NCBI RefSeq assembly: GCF_008040105.1
Contig: NZ_VRMG01000005.1
Span: forward strand, 186,001-250,000
From: Lacisediminihabitans profunda
GTDB taxonomy: Bacteria > Actinomycetota > Actinomycetes > Actinomycetales > Microbacteriaceae
Direction of reading: 5' to 3'
DNA length: 64,000 nt
In this document: positions 57,408 through 64,000 of the stretch, piece after piece
How the letters are laid out: each line of letters begins with the position of its first letter
Position numbering within the stretch: position 1 is the first letter of the stretch
The notes under the pieces: model-generated
What the model was told of the DNA's origin: nothing
Databases searched by the model: none
What the model saw: the letters and a program-made list of their open reading frames with translations, nothing else
Program-made: the position numbers and the translations under genes

Positions 57408-58856
57408 CTAGTGGCTGCTGCCGGCGGACTCGATCTCCGTGCGGTCGCCGCTCCACAGCGTGTGGAAGGTGCCCTCGGCATCCACTCGCTGGTAGGTGTG
57501 CGCTCCGAAGAAGTCACGCTGCCCCTGCACGAGGGCGGCGGGCAGTCGCTTCGAGGCGAGCGAGTCGTAGTAGCTGAGCGCGGAGCCGAAGCCGGGAACC
57601 GGGATGCCGGAGAGCGCCGCCGTGGACACGACCCGGCGCCAGGCGGCCTCGCCCTCCTTCACCGCGTTCGCGAAGTACGGGTCGACGAGCAGGGTCGGCA
57701 GGGCCGGGTCGTTCGCGTACGCCTCGACGATTCGGTTGAGGAACTGCGCGCGGATGATGCAGCCGCCGCGCCAGATCGTGGCGATCGCGCCCTTGTCGAT
57801 GTTCCAGTCGTACTTCACGGCGCCGGCGATTATCGCGTCGAAGCCCTGGGCGTATGCGACGACCTTGGAGGCGTAGAGGGCGGCGCGAACGTCGTCCTCG
57901 AACGCGGTCCCCTCACCGATCACGGCGATCTCCGGGCGAGCGTCGATGCTCTTCTGCACTGCGGCCCGCTGGTCGGGGTGGCTCGACACGGCGCGGGCGA
58001 ACACGGCCTCGGCGATGCCGCCGACCGGGACGCCGAGGTCGAGCGCGTTCTGAACGGTCCAGACTCCGGTGCCCTTCGACCCGGCCTGGTCGAGCACGAT
58101 GTCGACGAACGGCTTGCCGGTCTTGGCGTCGACCTGCTTGAGCACCTCCGCGGTGATCTCGATGAGGTAGGACTCGAGGTCGCCGGAGTTCCACTCGGTG
58201 AACACCTCGGCGATCGCGGCCGGCGAGTGGCCGGAGACGTTGCGCAGCAGGTCGTAGGCCTCGGCGATGAGCTGCATGTCCGCGTACTCGATGCCGTTGT
58301 GGATCATCTTGACGAAGTGTCCGGCGCCGTCGGTGCCGACATGGGTGACGCACGGCACGCCGTCGACGACGGCGGCGATCGATTCGAGGATGGGGCCGAG
58401 GGTCGCGTACGCCTCGACGGATCCGCCGGGCATGATGCTCGGTCCCTTGAGGGCGCCCTCCTCGCCGCCGGAGATGCCGGCGCCGACGAAGTTGAGGTTC
58501 TTCTCGCGCAGCGCCTTCTCGCGGCGGATCGTGTCGGTGAACAGCGCGTTGCCCCCGTCGACGATGATGTCTCCCGGCTCGAACACGGCGGCGAGCTGGT
58601 CGATCACGGCATCCGTGCCCGCACCGGCCTGAACCATGATGATGGCCGTGCGCGGCTTGCTGAGCGACGCGGCGAACTCCTCGATCGTGGTCGAGGGCAC
58701 GAACCCGGCCTCCGGATGCTCGGAGACGAGCAGGTCGGTGCGCTCGTGCGAGCGGTTGTAGATCGCCACGGTGTTGCCTTCGCGGCTCGCGAGGTTGCGC
58801 GCGAGGTTCGATCCCATCACCGCGAGTCCGACGACGCCGATGTTTGCCTGTGCCAC
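57408..58856 (-). CDS. gnd: 6-phosphogluconate dehydrogenase, decarboxylating
   Basis: Gnd oxidises 6-phosphogluconate to ribulose 5-phosphate plus CO2 in the pentose phosphate pathway. The 482-residue long form has the Rossmann GLAVMGSNLARNLASR near 9 and NRSHERTD near 34, the substrate motif ISGGEEGALKGPSIMPGG near 129, catalytic Lys in GHFVKMIHNGIEY near 183 and IIRAQFLNRIVEAY near 369. NRSHERTD, with Asn-Arg-Ser after the second strand, points to NADP use. Nearby uronate and fuconate genes suggest local sugar-acid metabolism. Confidence 0.95.
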   Translation of the reverse strand: MAQANIGVVGLAVMGSNLARNLASREGNTVAIYNRSHERTDLLVSEHPEAGFVPSTTIEEFAASLSKPRTAIIMVQAGAGTDAVIDQLAAVFEPGDIIVDGGNALFTDTIRREKALREKNLNFVGAGISGGEEGALKGPSIMPGGSVEAYATLGPILESIAAVVDGVPCVTHVGTDGAGHFVKMIHNGIEYADMQLIAEAYDLLRNVSGHSPAAIAEVFTEWNSGDLESYLIEITAEVLKQVDAKTGKPFVDIVLDQAGSKGTGVWTVQNALDLGVPVGGIAEAVFARAVSSHPDQRAAVQKSIDARPEIAVIGEGTAFEDDVRAALYASKVVAYAQGFDAIIAGAVKYDWNIDKGAIATIWRGGCIIRAQFLNRIVEAYANDPALPTLLVDPYFANAVKEGEAAWRRVVSTAALSGIPVPGFGSALSYYDSLASKRLPAALVQGQRDFFGAHTYQRVDAEGTFHTLWSGDRTEIESAGSSH

Positions 58857-58947
58857 GATGAATCTCCTTGAATCGAGTGCGGGGGAACGCCCCGTCTAGG
58901 CTATCGGCTCGACCGGTCGTGTTACCCGGCCGGGTTCTCCCGGTCGA

Positions 58948-60363
58948 TCAGCCGAGCCGGAAGGTGTCCACCGGGATGTCGGCGACGAGTCGGCGCGCGA
59001 CCCCGGCCGCGTCATCCTCGCTGAGCTGGTGCGTCGCGACGAGGGAGGCGAGGAACGCCGCGTCGCTGCGGCGGGACATGTCGTGGCGGGCCGGGATCGA
59101 GCAGAACGCGCGGGTGTCGTCGATGAAGCCGGAGGTCTTCACGAAGCCGGCGCTGTCGGTGATGGCGGCGCGATAGCGGGCGATGCCGGCCGGGGTGTCG
59201 AGGAACCACCACGGGGCACCCGCGTAGACAGACGGGTAGAACCCGGCGAGCGGCGCGATCTCCCGCGAGAACGTGGTCTCGTCCACCGTGAACAGCACCA
59301 TCCGAAAGGTCGGGTTGGTGCCGAAGTCGCGCAGGATCGGGGCGAGCGGGCGGGTGAAGGAGGTGGCGTCCGGCAGGTCATGCCCGGTGTCCGGGCCGAA
59401 GGTGTCGAGGGTGGGCCGGTGGTGGTTGCGCAGCACACCGGGATGCAGCTGCATGACGAGGCCGTCCTCGCTCGCCATCGCGGCAAGCTGGTAGAGCATG
59501 TTGCGCCGGTAGGCGACCGCGTCCGCCTCGGTGATGCTTCCGTCGAGGCCCGCGCGATGGAGGCGCTCGGCGTCCGCGGGTTCGAGCGGCTCGGAGCCCG
59601 CGTCGATCACGCCGGTGTCGGTGGAGGTTCCGCCGGCGGCGGCGAAGACGGCCCGGCGCGAGCGCAGGGCATCGAGAAGGCCCGCGTAGGTGCCGCAGTC
59701 GAATCCCGAGGTCGCCGAGAGGGCGTCGAGTCGTGCCGGCCAGGTGGATTCCGCCGGAAGCATGTACCGGTCGGCCCGGAAGGTCGGCAGCACCCGGCCG
59801 GTGAAGGTCGGATCGTCGGCGAGGGTGCGATGGGCGGCGAGGTCGTCTGCCGGGTCGTCGGTGGTGGCGAGCACGGCGATACCAAAGCGATCGAAGAGCG
59901 CGCGGGGCCGGAAGGCGTCGCTGGCGAGCTTCTCCACGAGTTCGTCGTAGAGCTCGTCGGCATTGGCGGCGGACGGATGCTCGGTGAGGCCGAAGACCTC
60001 GCTGAGCTCCGACTCGAACCAGTACCGCACCGGCGTGCCGAGGAAGACGTCCCAGTGGGCGCAGAGCTGGCGCCAGATCGAGCGGCCGGAGGCGGTGGGC
60101 TCTGCGCCGTCGCGGCGAAGACCCAGCTCGTCGAGGGGCACTCCCACCGCGTGCAGGAGGCGGGTCACGTAGTGGTCGGGCGTGATGAGCAGCGACGCCG
60201 GGTCGGCGAACGACTCGTTCGCCACGAGCATCGAGGCCTCGACGTGCCCGTGCGGCGAGTAGATCGGCGCCGAGGCGACCTCCGCGTAGAGCCGCCGCGC
60301 GATGTCGCGCTCCGCCGGGTCGGCGGGGAACAGTCGGTCGGGATGCGGCGTGAGGCGTGTCAT
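58948..60363 (-). CDS. uxaC: Glucuronate isomerase (uronate isomerase)
   Basis: UxaC interconverts D-glucuronate/fructuronate and galacturonate/tagaturonate. The 471-residue amidohydrolase-fold protein opens with HPDRLFPADPAERDIARRLY. It has the metal-site SPHGHVEASMLV near 35, GIAVLATTDDPADDLAAH near 173 and MVLFTVDETTFSREIAPL near 350, and ends in VADIPVDTFRLG. Its ATG overlaps the LacI stop by 4 nt (ATGA), so it is in one transcript with that regulator. Confidence 0.93.
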   Translation of the reverse strand: MTRLTPHPDRLFPADPAERDIARRLYAEVASAPIYSPHGHVEASMLVANESFADPASLLITPDHYVTRLLHAVGVPLDELGLRRDGAEPTASGRSIWRQLCAHWDVFLGTPVRYWFESELSEVFGLTEHPSAANADELYDELVEKLASDAFRPRALFDRFGIAVLATTDDPADDLAAHRTLADDPTFTGRVLPTFRADRYMLPAESTWPARLDALSATSGFDCGTYAGLLDALRSRRAVFAAAGGTSTDTGVIDAGSEPLEPADAERLHRAGLDGSITEADAVAYRRNMLYQLAAMASEDGLVMQLHPGVLRNHHRPTLDTFGPDTGHDLPDATSFTRPLAPILRDFGTNPTFRMVLFTVDETTFSREIAPLAGFYPSVYAGAPWWFLDTPAGIARYRAAITDSAGFVKTSGFIDDTRAFCSIPARHDMSRRSDAAFLASLVATHQLSEDDAAGVARRLVADIPVDTFRLG

Positions 60364-61391
60364 TGGTCTCTCTCTGGCTGGGCCGGGCCCGTCGATGCGC
60401 GAATGGTGAGGTGGGTCGGCAGCGTCGCCGTCTGGCGGGCCGCGCCGGCGGTCTGCGCGTCGAGGCGGGCCAGGAGCATCGACACGGCCACCCGCCCGGC
60501 CTGTTCGATCGGCGCGGTGAGTGTGGTGAGCGGCGGGTTGCAGAAGTCGGAGCCGAAGATGTCGTCGCAGCCGACGATGCTGAGGTCGTCCGGCACGCTC
60601 ACTCCGCGTTCGCGCAGGCGCATGAGCATGCCGATGGCGAGCAGGTCGTTGAAGGCGATGCAGGCGGTGACCCCGCTGTTGAGCACGACATCGGCGGCCG
60701 CCGCCCCCGCATCCTTCTTGGGCGAGAATGGTCCGACCCGGCGCACCGCGACCCCGTACTGCTCGGCGGCTCGCAGGAGCGCCCGCCAGCGTCCCTCGTT
60801 CGGCCAGGAGGTGACGGGGCCGGAGACGTAGGCGATGTCGCGATGGCCGAGGGAGACCAGATGGCCGAGCGCCTGCTCGATGCCGCTTGGGGTGTCGATG
60901 AAGACGCTCGCCACACCCCTGGTCTGGCGGTTGATCGCCACGAGCGGCATCTCGGAGGCCAGCGTCGCCAGCCGCCGGTCGGTGAGCCGGGAGGCGGCCA
61001 GGATGGCGCCGTCGAACGAGCCCCGGAGCTTGTGCAGCATGCCGTCCTCGAGCTCGTCCGACTCCTCGGTGTCGACGAGCAGCTGCGTGTAGCCCGATGC
61101 CTTGAGTTGCTGTTGCGTGCCGCGGATGATGTCGAAGTAGAACGGGTTGGTCACGTCGCTCACGAGCACCGCGATGGTGCGCGTCTTGCCGGAGGTGAGG
61201 GCCCTCGCGTGCGAGTTGGCGTGGTAGTTGAGGGCGGCGGCCGCGCGCTCCACCTTCTCCCGCGTCACGACATTCACGCGCGTCGGGTTCGAGAGCGCGC
61301 GCGACGCGGTAGAGGTGGCGACTCCGCTCGCCGCGGCCACATCGGCAAGGGTCGCCTGCCGATCCTGCCTCGCATCGCCGAGAGGTTCCAT
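60360..61391 (-). CDS. LacI-family regulator of the uronate/sugar ABC region
   Basis: A 343-residue repressor from ATG 61391 (MEPLGDARQDR). Helix-turn-helix ATLADVAAASGVATSTASRAL near 14-34, hinge YHANSHARALTSG near 56, and sensor domain with VLVSDVTNPFYFDIIRG near 78 and ACIAFNDLLAIGM near 240. It is upstream of and overlapping uxaC, and divergent from the sugar ABC transporter genes. A LacI-type operator lies between, so it likely controls both directions (inference). Confidence 0.91.
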   Translation of the reverse strand: MEPLGDARQDRQATLADVAAASGVATSTASRALSNPTRVNVVTREKVERAAAALNYHANSHARALTSGKTRTIAVLVSDVTNPFYFDIIRGTQQQLKASGYTQLLVDTEESDELEDGMLHKLRGSFDGAILAASRLTDRRLATLASEMPLVAINRQTRGVASVFIDTPSGIEQALGHLVSLGHRDIAYVSGPVTSWPNEGRWRALLRAAEQYGVAVRRVGPFSPKKDAGAAAADVVLNSGVTACIAFNDLLAIGMLMRLRERGVSVPDDLSIVGCDDIFGSDFCNPPLTTLTAPIEQAGRVAVSMLLARLDAQTAGAARQTATLPTHLTIRASTGPAQPERDQ

Positions 61392-61423
61392 ACGGCTAGC
61401 AAAGCACAGGATGGCAATTTTTG

Positions 61424-61435
61424 GCAAACGGTTGC
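61424..61435. promoter_or_regulatory. LacI-type operator between divergent lacI-uxaC and ABC genes
   Basis: GCAAACGGTTGC (inside TTGGCAAACGGTTGCAG) has the central CG and inverted arms of LacI-family operators. It lies 33 bp upstream of the regulator start and 107 bp upstream of the solute-binding lipoprotein start. Confidence 0.65.
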
Positions 61436-61541
61436 AGTTGCCTTGCCGCCCTGCCTAAAGTTCCAACCACCCGCGGTGCGAAGCGAACGTGGCGAGTCCA
61501 GCCCTCGATCGCATCCAGCCATCACTCAAAGGAGAGTCATC

Positions 61542-62897
61542 ATGAAAGCTCGACACGCGCTCGGCGCGATCGCCGGGATAGCCATCCTCGGCCTGGCCCT
61601 TCAGGGCTGTGCGGGGTCGACGACGCCGGCTCCCGCGTCGTCATCCACCAAGATCGACGGCACGGGCAAGACTCTCGACGTGATGATCGGCGCCAACGCC
61701 CTCTACCCCGCGGAGCAGAAGCAGTGGTTCCAGGATGTCTCGGACCGGTTCGAGAAGCAGACCGGCGCCAAGGTCAACTTCGAGACCTTCGCCTCCGCCA
61801 ACGACGAGCTGACCAAGATCCAGACCTCGGTGCTCTCCGGGCAGGGACCGGACCTCTACAACCTCGGCTCCACCTTCACGCCGACCGCGTACTCCACCGG
61901 CGCGTTCGTGCAGCTCACCGAGGCGGACTGGAAGAAGATCGGCGGCCGCGACAAGTTCATCCCGGGCACGCTCGGCATCTCAGGTCCCGATGCCAAGCAC
62001 GAGGTGGGTATCCCGTTCGCGAGCCGCCCGTTCGTGATGGCCTACAACAAGGACCTGCTCGCCGCGGCGGGCATCGACAAGCCGGCCACCACCTGGGACG
62101 GCCTCACCGCGCAGGCCAAGAAGCTCACGACGGGTGACACCTACGGGATGGCCCTCGCCTACGCCGACAGCTACGACCCGTGGAAGTTCGTCTGGGCGAT
62201 GTCGCTGCAGGCCGGGAACCCGATCCTCGACGGCAAGAAGGCCCGCTTCGACGACCCGACCACCCTCAAGGCCTACCAGACCTATTTCTCCTGGCTCACC
62301 GACGAGAAGGTCGTCGACCCGAGCGCGATCGGGTGGAAGAACGCCCAGGCCGTCGCGGCCTTCGCCTCGGGCAAGGCCGCCTTCCTGCCGATGACCACGT
62401 CGACCTCGATGGTCACACTCGACAAGTCGGCCGTGGCGGGCAAGTACGCCTACGCCCTCATGCCGACGGTGCCCCCGGGCGCCAAGACCACCCCCAAGAA
62501 CGGCAAGCCGGCAACGAGCATCATCTCGGGTGACAACATGGTCGTGGCCAAGTACTCGAAGAACCAGGATCTCGCCTTCGCGCTCGTCAACATGCTCACG
62601 AGCGCCTCGAGCCAGACGAGCTACCAGAAGCTCTTCGGCGACCTGCCGACCAACGCGGCGGCGGCGAAGAAGCTCGAGGACGGCAACGCCGCGCTCGCCC
62701 CGGTGATCGACTCGGCAGCCAAGTCGGTCGGCACCCCGTTCAGCGGGGCGTGGGGCGACACCCAGCTCGCCCTGGTGAACGTGGTCGTGCAGTCGATCCC
62801 GTCGCTGTCCACTGGCTCCCTCAAGGTCTCCGACCTCAAGGCGAAGCTCGCCACCGCCCAGACCGCGGTGCAGGCCGCGCTCGACAAGGCGAAGTAG
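61542..62897 (+). CDS. Sugar ABC transporter solute-binding lipoprotein
   Basis: A 451-residue extracytoplasmic binding protein of the family 1 (maltose/multiple-sugar) type. ATG 61542 has AAAGGAG 7 nt upstream. Lipobox LALQGC near residues 18-23 marks lipoprotein processing at Cys23. Typical marks: GPDLYNLGSTFTPT near 106, VGIPFASRPFVMAYNKDLLAAAGI near 156 and AVAAFASGKAAFLPM near 269. The sugar is not predictable; the uronate and fucosidase neighbours suggest an oligosaccharide or uronide. Expression is probably under the divergent LacI regulator. Confidence 0.93.
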   Translation: MKARHALGAIAGIAILGLALQGCAGSTTPAPASSSTKIDGTGKTLDVMIGANALYPAEQKQWFQDVSDRFEKQTGAKVNFETFASANDELTKIQTSVLSGQGPDLYNLGSTFTPTAYSTGAFVQLTEADWKKIGGRDKFIPGTLGISGPDAKHEVGIPFASRPFVMAYNKDLLAAAGIDKPATTWDGLTAQAKKLTTGDTYGMALAYADSYDPWKFVWAMSLQAGNPILDGKKARFDDPTTLKAYQTYFSWLTDEKVVDPSAIGWKNAQAVAAFASGKAAFLPMTTSTSMVTLDKSAVAGKYAYALMPTVPPGAKTTPKNGKPATSIISGDNMVVAKYSKNQDLAFALVNMLTSASSQTSYQKLFGDLPTNAAAAKKLEDGNAALAPVIDSAAKSVGTPFSGAWGDTQLALVNVVVQSIPSLSTGSLKVSDLKAKLATAQTAVQAALDKAK

Positions 62898-62908
62898 GCG
62901 CGAGCGAC

Positions 62909-63898
62909 ATGTCCACCTCAACTCCGGTCAAGGCGCCCGCCGTGACCAGGGCGAGCGGCTCGCCGACGGGGTCCCCCGTCGGCGGCCGCCCGGCCAGGCG
63001 ACCGGGTCGCTCGCCGAGCGAACGCAACCGCCCGTTCTGGATGCTCGCCCCCGGCGGCATCCTCATGGTGATCATCATCATCGTGCCGCTCGCGATCGCC
63101 TTCGTCATCTCGCTGCTCGACCTCGACCAGTACACCCTGCGCAGTTGGCTGCAGGCCCCGTTCATCGGTCTGCAGAACTACCTGGAGGCGGTGACCAAGT
63201 CGAGCCTGCTCCGGTCGATCTGGATCAGCGTCTCCTACGCCGCAATCGCCTCCGCCGTCACCCTCCCGATCGGGGTCGCCGCCGCCCTCGCCACCCAGAA
63301 CGCCTTCCGCGGGCGCGGACTGGTGCGCTCCATCTTCCTCATCCCCTACGTGCTCCCGGCGTTCGTCGTCGGCACGGTGTGGCGCACGATGCTGCAGCCG
63401 GGAGGAGTCGTCGACGCGGGCCTCACCGGCCTGGGCATCCACGCCGGGCTGTGGCTCAACGGCCCGCAGAGCTACTGGGCCCTCATCGCGGTGCAGATCT
63501 GGAGTTCCTGGCCGTTCTTCTACCTGCTGGTGCTTGCCGGTCTCCAGTCGGTGGACCAGGAGGTGCACGAGGCGGCGGCGATCGACGGCGCAGGCTGGTG
63601 GACCAAGCTGCGCCACGTCATCTTCCCGTACCTCAAGGGGCCGGTGTCGCTCGCGCTCATCATCTCCTTCCTGCACAACATCAATGGATTCACCCTGCCG
63701 TTCGTGCTCTTCGGGGTTCCGGCTCCGGAAGACGTCAACGTGCTTCCCGTGCTCACCTACATCACGAGCTTCCAGAGCTTCAGATTCGGACTGAGCGCCG
63801 CGATGGCCGTCGCCTCGCTCGTGCTCATCGCCATTCCGCTGTTCATCTACCTGAAGGCCGTGCGACTCGACACCGGCGAGGAGGGCAAGCGCCCATGA
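62909..63898 (+). CDS. Sugar ABC transporter permease (MalF-like)
   Basis: A 329-residue membrane subunit with a basic, Ser/Pro-rich N-terminus and six helices (first about 48-68). The EAA loop is EVHEAAAIDGAGWWTKLRHVIFPYL near 210-235, the contact with the ATPase. MalF-type marks: FLIPYVLPAFVVGTVWRTML near 147. It follows the lipoprotein gene by 11 bp and overlaps the next permease by 4 nt (ATGA). No ATPase gene is in the window; actinobacteria often use a shared MsmK-type ATPase. Confidence 0.93.
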   Translation: MSTSTPVKAPAVTRASGSPTGSPVGGRPARRPGRSPSERNRPFWMLAPGGILMVIIIIVPLAIAFVISLLDLDQYTLRSWLQAPFIGLQNYLEAVTKSSLLRSIWISVSYAAIASAVTLPIGVAAALATQNAFRGRGLVRSIFLIPYVLPAFVVGTVWRTMLQPGGVVDAGLTGLGIHAGLWLNGPQSYWALIAVQIWSSWPFFYLLVLAGLQSVDQEVHEAAAIDGAGWWTKLRHVIFPYLKGPVSLALIISFLHNINGFTLPFVLFGVPAPEDVNVLPVLTYITSFQSFRFGLSAAMAVASLVLIAIPLFIYLKAVRLDTGEEGKRP

Positions 63899-64000
63899 CC
63901 GAGATTCTCGTGCGACCGCCCCTGCTGGGCCGCAAGCCCACCGGTCGGCTGAACGCCGACGTCACCCGGCTGCTGCCGAAGCCGCTGCTCGTGACCATCG
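63895..64000 (+). CDS. Second sugar ABC permease (MalG-like), truncated by the window end
   Basis: Only 35 codons are present from ATG 63895 (MTEILVRPPLLG ... PKPLLVTI). The start overlaps the stop of the preceding permease (ATGA). The position after a MalF-like permease and the beginning of a hydrophobic segment indicate the partner permease; this is inferred from context. Confidence 0.75.
   Translation, partial: MTEILVRPPLLGRKPTGRLNADVTRLLPKPLLVTI

Overview
The window is high-GC DNA with dense, GC3-rich coding. Its gene content fits an actinobacterium, most likely of the family Microbacteriaceae. The signs are an actinobacterial protein O-mannosyltransferase (Pmt) divergent from rsmI, the order metG ... 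tatD-rsmA-ispE, tRNA-Gln ahead of glmU-prs, a 325-residue Prs, a DUF993 sugar operon and several LacI-family regulators. No rRNA, phage, transposase or CRISPR array was seen. About 54 protein genes and one tRNA are supported.

Layout. 1-4.6 kb: partial metY, pmt, rsmI and an aldo/keto reductase. 4.8-12.9 kb: a secreted S53 peptidase, metG, a quinone-oxidoreductase-like gene and the housekeeping run tatD-rsmA-ispE. 12.9-25.2 kb: a cell-envelope and redox block with two polytopic glycosyltransferases, a heme-anchored and a membrane-anchored molybdopterin oxidoreductase, a GT2/DUF2064/methyltransferase operon, a two-component system, an epimerase and an MTA-phosphorylase-like enzyme. 25.5-31.9 kb: an ABC-F ATPase, then a LacI-controlled operon (Gfo/Idh dehydrogenase, DUF993, TIM-barrel isomerase).

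32.2-46.6 kb is the most unusual part. It reads as one long pst operon: a small repeat protein, pstC, pstA, three secreted PstS-type proteins, a secreted Ig/WxL-like protein, a WxL-interacting (DUF916-type) membrane protein, a small membrane-tethered Ig-like protein, a sortase-fold protein that has lost its catalytic His, Cys and Arg, then pstB and a lytic transglycosylase. This looks like a phosphate-uptake system built into a surface-display (WxL-like) complex.

46.6-53.5 kb: MarR, an intergenic stretch rich in hairpin repeats, tRNA-Gln, glmU, prs, an ArsR/SRPBCC pair, an acyl-CoA ligase and a small membrane protein. 53.7-64 kb: sugar and sugar-acid catabolism with L-fuconate dehydratase, GH29 alpha-L-fucosidase, a FadR-type regulator, 6-phosphogluconate dehydrogenase, glucuronate isomerase, LacI, and a sugar ABC transporter (lipoprotein plus permeases) that runs off the window end.

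Several intergenic regions carry palindromic repeat elements: 8.7 kb, 25.3 kb, 47.2-47.6 kb and 57.2 kb. One family recurs at two places 10 kb apart. All functional calls come from reading motifs and context by eye; no database search was possible.
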